Source: Apostichopus parvimensis (taxonomy: Eukaryota > Echinodermata > Holothuroidea > Aspidochirotida > Stichopodidae). Taken from it: a stretch of DNA of 56,966 nucleotides. Under the pieces are notes generated by a model that worked only from the letters and a program-made list of their open reading frames with translations, had not been told where the DNA came from and searched no databases. This document shows, piece after piece, positions 13,896-25,564 of this stretch. Location of the stretch: the NCBI GenBank assembly GCA_000934455.1, contig KN888201.1, forward strand, positions 17,240 to 74,205, in the 5' to 3' direction. The position numbers and the translations under genes were made by a program. Each line of letters opens with the position of its first letter. The first letter of the stretch is position 1.

Positions 13896-15935
13896 TTAAA
13901 TGCTCGTTTGCTTAAAGATGTCCTCCAAACTGGCTATGTTTGCATAGATACTGTCTAAATCGTCCTCAGAAACATCACCACAAGAAACGCTCCCCTTCAG
14001 ATCCTCTTTACATTCCAGAGGTGTGGGAGGAAGGGTCCTGCTGTACGCCATTGGCATAGGGCTCGGAGGCGCTAATTTAGAGTTTGAGGGTAGCGTCGAA
14101 CAGGGGGAGGTCGTCAGCGAATGGAAATCATTCTCCTGAATTTGTTCGTTGCACAGAGGGTTCTCGTGAAGGTTAGCTGCCGGTAGCGAGGGGTGGAGCA
14201 AGTGCTCCGCTACTCTAGGGGGTCCGGTGACCCTTTGGTAATGGGGTTGTAGGTTAGCCTTGTCTTGGGTGTACACGTTCCCTTTTGACTTTTTACGGAC
14301 CGGGGCGTACACACAGCAGACAGACCCGGAGTTATTATTGGATGTGTTAGAAGAATTCACAGGTGTCACGGTGGCTATCTGCGGAGCCGGCGTCTCGTTG
14401 GTCACACGGTGATTGGTCGTCTGGGACATGGGCCCACCGTTCCTGGAGTGGACCACCACGTGGAAGGTGGCCTGCATCTCTTGAGATGAATGAACGTGGG
14501 TTGGAGGAAGGGGAGGGGCATTATTGCCAGATGTGAGATTTACTTGGTTAGGACTGTTTGGAGTTTCATAAAAATGAGATCCTTCACAATGAGCCACACC
14601 ATTCTGGCACTGCTCCGATTGGACGAAGTGAAGTTCAGTTATTCGAGAGTCGGCGTGGCGACGGGACGACTGCTTTACGGGTTTGCTGGGCTTGGGTTGC
14701 TGGTAAACTGGCGACCTACAGTTACAAACTTTAGGAGAGTATACCGCCACCAATATCAGCAACAACATGATGAGGATGATGCAAGCGTTCAGAAGTATCA
14801 AGGGACGGATATCGATGACATTTGGCGTGTCGTCATTTGTTTCATAGATGATCGGTGGGTCTGGACGGCCTTTCCCTCCAGTGTTACCCAAGTCGTTTAC
14901 AGTTGGACCGGTTATTTCTACCAGTCTGGTGATATTTCCCAGGGACCTACCATCCACATGGACCTGACAACTGACCTCTACTTCCCCTTTCATCAGACTG
15001 TCCTCCTTCAGATATAAAGTCTGTCCTTGGTCGGTGATGCCAAAATCTCTGGTATCCTTGATGACGACTTCACCGTTGACGAACCAGGTGGTATTTTGGA
15101 CAGCATCGGACGTGAAATTTGGTTTGAGTCCGCATGTGAAGCTGATACTACCTTGGTTACCCTCCATCTCATCAGCATCCATCACGGCATAATTTTCAGC
15201 CACACCCATCGGTTCACCGCTTTCGAGAGACGACACCATGGCTAACGGCGACAGAATGGTCAGAGGTCCGATGGTGCAGTTTCTTCGCTCCGCCAAGGCT
15301 GGACTCTCTGCTGTGCATACAAACATGCTGTTTTGATGCAGAGGTGCTGCGTATGTGACATACCTAACCTGCACCATATTGTTGCCATGATGTACCATGT
15401 TATCGGAAGCTACACCATTATGATACCACGTTAGGGACGCCGGAGGCATTCCTCCTTTACTGACACAGGTTAATGATATGAGATCACCTGCAAAGATGGT
15501 AGTCATTCCGCCTTCAATGGTGCATTGTGGGTAACCATTCAATGGTGGTTGCACCACTTTAAGTTCCATCCTCTTACTGACAGATCCACACGAACATTGG
15601 TATTTACCAGCATCCTCCACGGTGACGTTGCTGATGCGCAAGAAATATTCACCTCTGGTCGCGTTTCCGACGACTGAAAACTTGTTTGGTTGGTTCTCGC
15701 GAACCCACCTCAGAATGGAAGTACCATCTGAGATGTATGTCTGTATGTTTGGGCGGTACCACAAAACGTTGCAAGTCTGTTCAGAAGTGACCGCACATTC
15801 TAAAGTAATCGTTTCACCGGATTTGGTCTCTCGGTCTGACGGGACAGTATGAAAAACTTGAGCGGCCACATATTGGATTAATCCACATAAAAGAAACCAA
15901 CTTATTCCTCTCGAAGAAAACATTTTAAATCCCAT
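13896..15935 (-). CDS. Intronless Ig-domain type I transmembrane receptor with ITIM-like tail
   Basis: Single open frame of 679 codons from the ATG at 15935 (good context: G at -3, G at +4). The frame extends upstream only to a GTG at 15998, and a second ATG lies at 15923. Residues 1-25 form a signal peptide ending VAA before QVFH. Three Ig domains follow: Ig1 with Cys47/Trp59/Cys114 and the ExAGxYxC signature; Ig2 with Cys157/Trp170/Cys207; Ig3 with Cys268/Trp284/Cys323. Six N-glycosylation sequons lie in the ectodomain. A hydrophobic helix spans about 378-399. The roughly 280-residue cytoplasmic tail has proline-rich SH3-type stretches (APPLPPTH, TLPPTP) and, near the C terminus, SIYANI, which fits the ITIM consensus with Tyr664. 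Ig1, with its SVVGNATRGEYFLRIS stretch, resembles the first domain of Kirre/nephrin-type adhesion proteins; that link is inference. GC is clearly higher than in the flanks. Role is probably cell-surface recognition or signalling; ligand unknown. No frameshift or internal stop is seen. Confidence 0.85.
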   Translation of the reverse strand: MGFKMFSSRGISWFLLCGLIQYVAAQVFHTVPSDRETKSGETITLECAVTSEQTCNVLWYRPNIQTYISDGTSILRWVRENQPNKFSVVGNATRGEYFLRISNVTVEDAGKYQCSCGSVSKRMELKVVQPPLNGYPQCTIEGGMTTIFAGDLISLTCVSKGGMPPASLTWYHNGVASDNMVHHGNNMVQVRYVTYAAPLHQNSMFVCTAESPALAERRNCTIGPLTILSPLAMVSSLESGEPMGVAENYAVMDADEMEGNQGSISFTCGLKPNFTSDAVQNTTWFVNGEVVIKDTRDFGITDQGQTLYLKEDSLMKGEVEVSCQVHVDGRSLGNITRLVEITGPTVNDLGNTGGKGRPDPPIIYETNDDTPNVIDIRPLILLNACIILIMLLLILVAVYSPKVCNCRSPVYQQPKPSKPVKQSSRRHADSRITELHFVQSEQCQNGVAHCEGSHFYETPNSPNQVNLTSGNNAPPLPPTHVHSSQEMQATFHVVVHSRNGGPMSQTTNHRVTNETPAPQIATVTPVNSSNTSNNNSGSVCCVYAPVRKKSKGNVYTQDKANLQPHYQRVTGPPRVAEHLLHPSLPAANLHENPLCNEQIQENDFHSLTTSPCSTLPSNSKLAPPSPMPMAYSRTLPPTPLECKEDLKGSVSCGDVSEDDLDSIYANIASLEDIFKQTSI

Positions 15936-16722
15936 ATCGGAAAATTTTCCAGTAGAATTGACGAGATCTCTCAATAACAAATTTAACACACAAGACACTT
16001 TGAGAATAAGAATTCATCCATACGCAATATTTCAGGCCATTCAGGGTTTCAAAAGGTACGTGTGAATCCTAGAAACATGTGGCAATTTTAAGTGAACTTG
16101 TATCCACTTATCTTCCAACCAGTTGACCATGAAAGTCCTATTTCAAACTTCCAAAATTGGTCAAGAAATACTTCCACAAGAGAACTCAATTTGTCTACTT
16201 TTTATTAGCAAACATAACCTTGTTAATCTGAAACAAGTTAACTGATTTCACAGAGCTGGTTATTCCTTGATAATCCAGATGGAAAATGTGATCATTTCAT
16301 CTGTGACTACTTGCCTGAGAGTGGATTGAGTAGTGGCAGTATTTGAATCTATCAATCAAGCTGGAAAGCAACACAGCTGTCTGATGAGTTTTGATTGGTC
16401 ACTGAGCACATCAATGAAAGAAAGTGGGTGGAGACTATGGAGAAGTTATAATGGACTGATTCATTTTGTTTATGGGGGGATGATTGTGTTTATGTATGAA
16501 TGTACAGTACATTTACAACGTGAAGTGTGTATAATTTCTATAGTTGGTTTTAAAAGCTCCCTGTGAAGTTAGGTACTATTTCCATGGTAACACACTCTGA
16601 GGATCTGCACTACAGTTGAAATTGTGAACTGGGGGTAGTAAAAAGTCAATTCCATTTATTAGTATCAAATCCAACAGTTAACAACAAGCTAAGTTTTCAT
16701 TTGGAATCTATTTCTTGAAGTC

Positions 16723-17149
16723 AGAACTTTTGAGAGCAATTTGAACAGCAAAACATAATTATTCTTACTTAATTGTTCATAATTTAGAATTTCCAAAAGG
16801 ATTTGACTGTATGATGCTTAATGGGGACATTTCCAGAATAATTTCAATGTGGTAGAGAGATAAAACGTGGACTGATTGCAATGTTTTTTATTGTTCTTAC
16901 AACATATCACAATTAATGTGAACCTTAAGTCAGCTTTTAAAGTATAACTACATGTGTTTAGTAACACAAAATCTTCAAATTTTTCTCCTGTTTTGAACTT
17001 CTGAGAGCAATTTGAACAGCAAAACATAATTATTCTTACTTAATTGTTCAAAATTTAGAATTTCCAATAGGATTTGACTGTTTGATGCTTTAAGGGACAT
17101 TTCCGGAAAAAATTTCAATGTGGTAGAGAAATAAAACGTGGACTGATTG
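16723..17149 (+). repeat. Local direct duplication of about 155 bp
   Basis: 16723-16878 and 16995-17149 match over their full length with few differences (gagagcaatttgaacagcaa; acgtggactgattg), offset 272 bp. The 116-bp segment between them is not duplicated. Upstream of the Ig gene. Confidence 0.9.
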
Positions 17150-18304
17150 ATATTTAATAAAGATATATGACTTTTGGTAGTGCTTCTTTATGATTACATT
17201 TTTGGGATAGAATTACATTAACAGCTCATTTAAACATTTACTTAAAAAACTTAAAAAAACAATAAAATAGATGAGCAAAAGAAGGGCATTTTCAAGAAAG
17301 ACAGAGAGAGGAAAAAAATTCAGCGACTGAAATTCGATCTAGATAGTGAGATATGATCTGCCATCTTGTTGGCGCCGACTAGCATCCAGGAATAGAAGGG
17401 CCGTTACCCTTAGAGATTCGCCTGTTAATGCTGGAAAAAAGTGACCTTTCTGTCTAAATTTAATTTTGGGGGCTTTAAATTGATACTGTCTTGAATTTCT
17501 CATGAGATTTTGGCTGCTTCCTATGTCAGAGGGGTTATCAGTGATGCGTGGCTTGTACTGTGAGGCTGCTTTTGTCTAGAGAGACGAGAGATTGTTCCCT
17601 CTTGCGAGATCAAAAGAGACATGGAAAAATTTAGGGAATGAAAGATGTGCTGAAATTATAGGTTTCTGTTTTTTTTTTCTTTTTTTTTTCGCTTTTTGAT
17701 ATTTTACAAGAGTCGTGATATGAGTTTTTACAACTGATGATAAAAACCGATCGGAGGATTAATTACTCTGAATAATTGCAGAAGTTCGGAGAGCAAATTG
17801 AGAGACTGAGAGATGAAGTTTGACTAATGGAAATTTTGGGATGAATGGTAAAATAAACATGTCATTTGTAATGAACTTCAAAGGGTTTGGTAATATAGGT
17901 TTTTTCCTTGGGGGGGGGGCAGGGGAGGGGATGAGAAGGTTGCATTGATACATTGCCTATAAGATCCTAGTTACATTGATGGTACCCATAAATCTTTTGT
18001 GCACATCAAAAGAAAGTGTTATTGTCTGTCGTAGAGAAGAAAGTACTTTGGCTTAAATTAGGGTCGTATATCCAAATCGAGTATGCATGCAGTAAATATA
18101 GACTTAGTTCGGGTAGACTACTACAACTGCCAGTATGGATAGGTTTACAGTATGTGATTTATCATATGGATCAATAATAGGTGCTGTTATGATAAAGGGA
18201 AAATCAAGAGATATTAGTGTTGAACAAAGGAAATGCGTGGGTTAGTTTTTAATGGCAGAAGAAACAAAAAAATGTGGCTGTGGAGGTATACTTGGGGATC
18301 CAGT
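17150..18304. other. No gene recognised
   Basis: Unannotated DNA upstream of the Ig gene; one GC-richer patch at 17350-17420 has no open exon with good splice sites that I could identify. Confidence 0.4.
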
Positions 18305-18582
18305 GATGTGAGCTTGTGTCGATGTGAGCTTGTGTCGATGTGGGCTTGTGTCGATGTGGGCTTGTGTCGATGTGAGCTTGTGTCGATGTGAGCTTGTGTC
18401 GATGCGAGCTTGTGTCGATGTGAGCTTGTGTCGATGTGGGCTTGTGTCGATGTGGGCTTGTGTCGATGTGAGCTTGTGTCGATGTGAGCTTGTGTCGATG
18501 CGAGCTTGTGTCGATGCGAGCTTGTGTCGATGTGAGCTTGTGTCGATGTGAGCTTGTGTTGATGTGAGCTTGTGTTGATGTG
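18305..18582 (+). repeat. 16-bp minisatellite, about 17 units
   Basis: Tandem units of gatgtgagcttgtgtc with three main variants (gtgagc, gtgggc, gcgagc) and a final t variant. Units 2-7 and 8-13 show the same variant order, a 96-bp higher-order repeat. Open frames on both strands across it are a by-product of the repeat. Confidence 0.95.
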
Positions 18583-19401
18583 TTGCTATAGTCTTTTATT
18601 ACGAATTTGTTTTCAGTAATTGATGAGACGGTTGAAAGGGAATCTGTTAGCATGTAGGGAGGCAGACTATTAAAAATATGTTCTTGTTTTCTTCACAATG
18701 AATGAGATAATTTTTATCGTAAATTATACACAAAAATTAATGGTGGCTAAGTGAATTAACCATGAGGTAGCCCCCCCCCTACTCCCCCTTCTTATCTATC
18801 ATCTAGTTCACGTCGATTGACAATTCTGCATTCCTCTCAACAACGGTCCACACCATTCGTCATCCACTGGTTTGATGCATGTTTGCACTATAAATCACCT
18901 AAACAGGACCATATGCACACAGAAATGAGCTTGTTTTAATGATTTATCACAAAAGATTGGATGGTATATCATTTAAAGTTTATAACACTAAGTACAAACT
19001 AGAAATGTTTTTGTGACAATTTAGTAGACTCATTTTAAAGCTTATTAACGACTTTATAAATATCTGAAAATTTTCTTGTAATTAAGAATTGTTTTACAGT
19101 GAGCTTTGAGAGTCAGATGTAAGAACAGACTTAAATGTATTAAATTAATATTCGATTCTCAAATTCAATAACAATATTAGTTTCATAAAATAGTCGGACT
19201 AGTCAACTTCCATTCCAAAAAATGATGGAAAAGTAAGAGAAAAAAATGGCTATTTACACATAGATAAATACTAACATGGAATAGTGTGGAAATACAGTAA
19301 CAAGATTTTGAGTGCTGAAAGATATCATTAATTTGATATTTCATCATTTAACCTTTTTGTTAACATTTTGTGAACAACTCCGGTAGAGTGTCTTTTTACA
19401 G

Positions 19402-19619
19402 TTCAATCAGTTGTAGTACAAGTTTTTGAGAAATGCTCAATTGGTCTTGGTGAAAGTGTGGACCGAACACATGTATACAAGAAACTACCTAATTCATTGC
19501 TCAATTTACAGAGAATGGCAGTAAGCAAGCCCGCCCAGTGTGTAAAACCAGTCAAGGACATGCTCTTAGCCAACCTTGAGTACTTTACAATGGGCTCTCT
19601 TTACCCTACAGCAAAATAA
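19402..19619 (+). CDS. Candidate orphan terminal exon, unrecognised product
   Basis: An open frame of 71 codons plus TAA follows a good acceptor (gtgtctttttacag). It reads from QSVVVQVFEKCS through KPVKDMLLANLEYFTMGSLY to PTAK and stop, and an AATAAA overlaps the stop. Codon composition and amino-acid mix look protein-like, but I recognise no family and found no upstream exon. It could be the last exon of an unknown gene or a chance open stretch in AT-rich DNA. Confidence 0.22.
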
Positions 19620-20285
19620 ACATTTGTTAACAGTCATTCACTGAAGAAAAATTTGCTAAAATGAGTTTTAGGTCCTATTAGCGGGTGACCTTTGGCACTT
19701 TTGATTAACGACTTGTTGATACATAAATAGTAAGGTGGCCTTTGTATTCTGATGGAAAGGTTAGCTGTTCTTTTTACTTATTATTATTATTTCTTGGTAC
19801 TCAAAGTTTGCTTTTCTTATTTCTGTTCAGAGGTGAAAATTGGTAAATGATGCATGGCTTTTTTTCTCTGTAGGGCTTTGAAGGCTCTTCCTCTCTATAA
19901 ATTATTTATGAGGATATAAATTCAAAGAAAGTGTTCTCCCATTAACAGAAAAGTGGTTTATCACCACCTACTGTACCCATTAAAATGGCTTTATGTTTCT
20001 TCTTCTTGGTCAAGGATATTATCTGAACATTGTCCTGAGACTGGTGGAGAAAGTGGTTTGACCATATTTTTTTAGTAAATTAAAAAGGAAACAAACTTTT
20101 CTGGGACAGGAAATATCTGGAAATTCATGGCCGTCACATTTTCTGTGATGTTAATTTATGCTAATTGTTCATTATCGATACCAAACGACATTTGATTGAT
20201 GCCTTTGTAATTAACAAAACAAAACATTAGTGGTTATCCGTGCAAATATGTTATGTTGTTCATAGAACCTTTTGGGGAATAGGAC

Positions 20286-20347
20286 AGATTTTCCAATTCT
20301 TGTATTATCAGAATCCAGATTTTCCAATTCTTGCATTATCAGAATCC
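20286..20347 (+). repeat. Tandem duplication, 31 bp x 2
   Basis: Two adjacent copies starting agattttccaattcttg and ending atcagaatcc, with one difference (tgta/tgca). Confidence 0.9.
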
Positions 20348-21205
20348 TTGAAAATTGCATGTTTCTGAACATGTATTTTTTTTCACCTATAGAGGATCAT
20401 CCCATTTTTTTTATGGGGGAGTTACTAAACAAGCATGACTTGATGAGGTGTTGAATCAGTCTTTGTTTTGGTTTGGTTCATCCTGTTCTATGCCTATGTT
20501 ATAAACTTGACCTTTCTAAGCCATCATAGGACCTATTAGATATGATAACTACTAGAGGTCTCTCTCAGATTGAGAAACAAAAGGCTCTCAGTTCGTGGTG
20601 TATCGTCTGCCTCTGGCTATTAGGGGTAGTACTCTGCCTCTGGGTATTAGAGGTAGTACCGTGAGAACACATCGAGAGCGAGAGAGAAAGAAATTAGTTT
20701 CTAGATTCAAGTGAAGAGTGATCACTGATCGGTAGGATCGTAGGGGATTTCGTCTTCAATCTTCGTGTCCTATGATGTTTAAAAGTTATGCACCGATTTA
20801 AAGTAAATTAGTGTTGCCCTCAAAATATGCTATTATAAAGCACCATCAATTTTTTTTTTTTAAATGGGGCTAATATAATGGAAAAACCTGTTAAACGATT
20901 AAGTCCACCTTGAAAAGGTTACTCTTGCATCAGTCAGTTTTTGTAAAAATGATCTGTAGACTTTCTTTTTTAAAACTGGCAAAATTTGATCCAAATCTTG
21001 CCGGTTGTGATTCATTGTTTAACGAAGACATTCGATGTTTGTCCACCAACTATTTCACCCTTTTTTTGAAAGTTTTTTTTTTTTTAAGTGAAAGGACAAT
21101 ACTGTAATTGTAAAAGTGGAAGTCAATTTACTTCAAAAACCCCAGAGCAAAAGGCTTACATATTGACACTGTAGAATCTCAGCTCATAGGTCAAAGCACT
21201 ATATG

Positions 21206-22789
21206 TTAAAGCAGCATTTTGCGTCCTTTTCTATGATTTTTCTCAACTTCACTGACTCCCAGTGGCGTAGCCAGGATTTTGTGTATGGGGGGGCCAATAT
21301 GCAGGACTATCTAAGCGGAGCGCCACCATCGGTTGGCGCGGAGCGTACAAGAAAATTTGGGGTTTTCAAGGTCCCCAGATGGCAGGAAATAGCACTTCCA
21401 GGGCTTTGTTAGCCCTGTCAATATCATCATCATTATGTGTTTTGGGGGTTTTCAGGGGCGATTTCTTATCATTTATTCCACAGGTACCCACAATTATAAA
21501 TTGCAACAAGGCTAATCCCACCATGAAAGGGATAAGTCCAGCTAAGCCCTTCCCGAGGACACTAACCCGAGGGCTGCCAACTCTCCAACCTAAGAGGGTT
21601 GCCAATTGTAACATCGGCCAGGGCTGGCATGAAAAAACTGTGTTACAGTATATTCGAGGTACAATTTTACACAAGAAATTACCAAAAATTTTTAAAATCC
21701 CAGCATAGGCCCCTTCTCACATGAATCTAGGGCAACGTATCATATATTCCAGGTACAATTTCTTCTCATGAATTTGTAGAAGTTCTTGGAATCTGAAAAA
21801 AAGGCTCGCTTACAACTTTACACGTTCGTTTTAAATGTTTGTCCAGCCTCCCCCGGCCCTAGCTCCCTTGGTTTTTGTTTAAATTCCTGTAATTTGCTTA
21901 GGGAGTTAGGGACTCATGACGTCACAGTTCTCTGTGTGACTAGTTCAACTAACAACCGTAGCTCCCTTCGAAAGAGAAGACTTAGTTGAAAATCAGCCGA
22001 CGATTGTTCCGCCCGAATTCATCGATCACATGATCATGATTCAGCTTCAGGTCCATGGCACGGGTCTGTGCCTAGCCTGTGGGCTGCACCTTGGCCAGCT
22101 GACTGTTGCCAGTTAATGACCTCACATTGGCAGAAACTTAAAAATTTTCCGACATCCGTGAAGGGGGGGGCCATGGCCCAATGGCCCCCCCTAAATACGC
22201 CCCTGCTGACTCCACTATGCCATAACGACATACATAACTAGCTTATCTATTTAAATGTTACTTCAAATGGTGGCATAAATGTCGAAAAATTTGCAACTTT
22301 CAACTTTGTTTTTTCTCCAAGATATTTTCCGTTGGGATCCCAATAAACCTCGCCCATAATATGAATATTTAAACACTATGAACGTCATTGACCGATAGGC
22401 CTACGTAATACAACACCATGCTTGTTTTGTGTACAGTCTATATGGCAGTTGTACCAGCGAGTTCCATAACAACTCCCTGGTTGTACCAACGCAAAGTCTT
22501 GAATCTATTTTTAGCAACGGCTCATAACTAAACCTGCATCTCTGATTGGTTGAATTCAAACTAATGGATTTGGGGGAACTGTATGCGATTAATTTTAACT
22601 GTGGAATTTGTCGAGGACACTTTTCTCATTATCTGCAAATATCCTTAATTACTCGCCAATTAACGTCGTTGGCAGGGAAAAACTTGGCTAATATCTTAGT
22701 TTGCTGTTTTGTGATTGGTGTATGTAAAAAACTCGATGGACATGTCAAAAAAGTAGAAAATAGCGACCAAACGCAAAATGCTGCTTTAA
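21206..22789 (+). mobile_element. TTAA-flanked MITE, family 1 copy 3, split by a hAT-type insertion
   Basis: TTAA at 21206-21209 and 22786-22789 bound the same element as copy 1. It is interrupted after about 50 bp by the element at 21260-22205. Removing that insertion and one 8-bp duplication leaves about 620 bp, the family length. Confidence 0.85.
21260..22205. mobile_element. Non-autonomous hAT-type element nested in the MITE
   Basis: A 946-bp insertion with ends CAGTGGCGT and ACGCCCCTG, imperfect inverted repeats, flanked by an exact 8-bp duplication CTGACTCC (21252-21259 and 22206-22213). The 8-bp duplication and CAG ends point to the hAT superfamily. No transposase frame is recognised. 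Confidence 0.85.
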
Positions 22790-25333
22790 GTAAATTGCAA
22801 ATAGTGATAAATGACACTGCCTTTTTTTTTAAATGGATGTATATTTCATTCAGCTAGTTCAATATGTATGAGTATTATGTATTCTATTATTTTTACTCAC
22901 GAATGGTTTACCCCCCCCCCCCCTCTGTTGACGCCTGTTTGTGAAAGAAAAGCAGACCACTGATCATAATTACGGCTGTACATTTTAAGCTACCAGGAAC
23001 ACCCTTAAACCAGGTGCATAAAAATTATATATAGATATATATGCAGTAATATTGAGTTATCAACATCTTCAAATATAGAATTTCAATATTTATACTTTTT
23101 CAAGGAGCCTGATCTGTTTTCAAAAACCCACAAAATGACCAAAATTGTTTTAGTTTGATAGGAATGGGATAAATGGGAGGGACAGTTGGGATATTTGGCA
23201 TGTTTCACATGATTGGAACCAGAATCAACATTTGAGAAACATTTTCGGTTATTACCCCCAGTCCCCTCCCCTCCAACTTCAAGGTGAAACAAAACAATAA
23301 TAATTTTCTCTTAAATATAAGATTTGTAGCAAAATGATCAGATCTCATTCTTCTGGCATGGTCATTCTTCTTGATGTTGATCTCCAAAGGAGGTAAATAT
23401 TAATGAGTTATTAACTTTGATAGATTCATCAGCTAAGGTTAACTCAAAACTTTGATTTGCACGGGAGCACTTCCATGAATTTACTTCGCTCCTCACTTAC
23501 TTGTCCCCTCACAACCTGAGCACTCTTGCAAAAGTAAACTGGTAACCTTTCAACTGAACAAAAATTTGGACAGTTTAACTTAGTTAATAAAAATCCTTGT
23601 CTTTTCTTTTTTAATAGAGAGGGAGAGTGCAGTTGTTGTGTGTAGACATGTAAGGGAGTTGCTTGAAAATATCCAACGTACTCTATGTTTTTAGATATTA
23701 TTGTTTGAAATGTTTGAATGGGAAACTTTTAGCTGATTTTTGCCAATTTTTACCAGGATATGTTAACTGAGGAGTTGATGTATTAATTAACCAAATCTAT
23801 AACATAAGATATATAGATAATATAAAGAAAAAAAGTAACATAAAGAAAAAACACCAAAGGTCAAAATTAATATACAAGGTAAGGGTTTATGAATATGTGT
23901 AAGCAAAAGTATAAAGGTATAAAAGAGAATATGAAAGAAGTGATCAATATAATTGTGATCAAATATAAAACTGATATAATGTGTGTATAGTGGCAATAAT
24001 TTTGGGTTTTTGTGAACGAACCAAGTTATATATAATAATGTTTATTATTGGAAGTGTCAGCGCACCTCTTTCCACAAACTGTCATATTTTTTTGGAAAAT
24101 TGGGAAGCTTTGTTAATTTCTCAGAAGCAAAGCAATTGGTAAGATCAAATTATAACATTTTTATGAATTTGTCAAACATGGGAGTGTGCTACCATCATAA
24201 CCCTGTGAAAGAGCAGTTTTGTTAAGTGGTAACCTCAGGATCGGTAGGGATCTTCACGCAGTTGGACAAGATTACCAAACTAAGGACAAACGATTGTGTA
24301 TTTAACCCAGCAGGGGTAGGCCAACAGCCCCCTAAGGTGTCATCGTTGAAAGGGGGGTATCTTAAGAGCCCTTGTCCTTGGTGACATGAGTTGATCAATC
24401 AGGTCATTTCATGGTGGTTTTGGTGTCCCGGGTGGCCGGTCTATGACAGTTTATGATATCACCAGTGTGGATAATACTGTAGTTAGATATCAGCTTCATG
24501 TGCTGTTATTAATAACAGATGGCAAATCATTTGATACCTGCTTATAAACTGGGAGAGATTTGCAACTTGTACTGTAGCAGCTTATAGTGTTGCTGATATT
24601 GTTGCTCAACCGCAGTGTTGCATGTAGGTTACCTTAAAGGGGCGACATTGACAGTAAGGGCAAGCGATGAGCATCGTTTCATACAGTGCTGCAAAGGGGT
24701 TTAGACAATGACCCTATGGTTGTCTCCTGTTGTGATCTATATAGTGGAAGCTCTGTGGTAGTGGTTTACCATGAATTACAGTGAAATATATGTAAGTGAC
24801 AGAAACATGTGAACTAGTTGTCATGGATTTATACACTGACAGTTTGCCAAAACTTCAAGATCCACTTATACAACGTAATACTCAAGTACACACAGCAGAT
24901 GGTTGGTTTGCTGTGACGAATTATGTTTAATGACCACAACATACGGCATTGAGTACTGTAAAAAAAATGTAAAACCAGATCTCTTTAAAGGTCTAGAAGT
25001 TTAAAAAAAATTACGTTTTTAAGTCAATCATTTTTGTATACTTGAAATTGGGATCAATATAGGTGAATTTTGTGATTGCCCATAACATTACAGAGATACT
25101 GCTTGGCATATAATGCAACAATATATATGTACTTGATGAATATTCAGTTTGTTGTGATGGATCAATTATGCATATATGCATATGCATATGAGTGTAATTG
25201 AGCCAACAGAACAAAGTCCAATTAAGTCTTCTGTGTTTTCCCTCTAATAGAAGAAAGAAGAAAAGGTTGTGGTACTTAGTAAAGACCTAAGTTTTGCAGC
25301 CATGCTATCATTTGTATGTATGTATGTTTCTAT
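22790..25333. other. No gene recognised
   Basis: AT-rich DNA with a 13-C tract at 22911-22923. An open stretch at about 24227-24384 on the plus strand is short and unrecognised. Confidence 0.45.
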
Positions 25334-25564
25334 GTATTTTAGATCCTCCTGCAAGCAGGAACTCCCGAAGAAGCCATCATTGGCATACCAAAGCCGCAAG
25401 CTGACCGAAGTCAGTCTCTTAGATTCATATTTAAGGTCCATGATTATGAATTGTCAATTGTCAACAACTCTGTAACTGGACGACATACATTAATCTTGGA
25501 GTGATTCGAACTCGGGACCTTATGATTGAAAGGCACCGGAGTTAATCACTGAACTAACACTCCT
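25334..25564 (-). repeat. tRNA-derived SINE, copy 1
   Basis: About 231 bp. On the minus strand the head carries degenerate polymerase III A and B boxes, followed by a body that recurs at 34500-34730 with about 90% identity by eye (e.g. agatcctcctgcaagcagga on the plus strand). Confidence 0.75.

Noticed and set aside
14490..15017. 175-codon open frame on the plus strand
   Set aside because: Antisense shadow of the Ig receptor gene; no domain features of its own.
15936..15998. Upstream extension of the Ig gene to a GTG at 15998
   Set aside because: GTG is an unlikely start in an animal gene, and the extension would bury the signal peptide; ATG at 15935 has good context.
18249..18653. 134-codon minus-strand frame rich in His, Thr and Ser
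   Set aside because: Produced by the 16-bp minisatellite, which is open on both strands.
24227..24384. 52-codon plus-strand open stretch
   Set aside because: Short, unrecognised, and possible splice sites are weak; likely chance.
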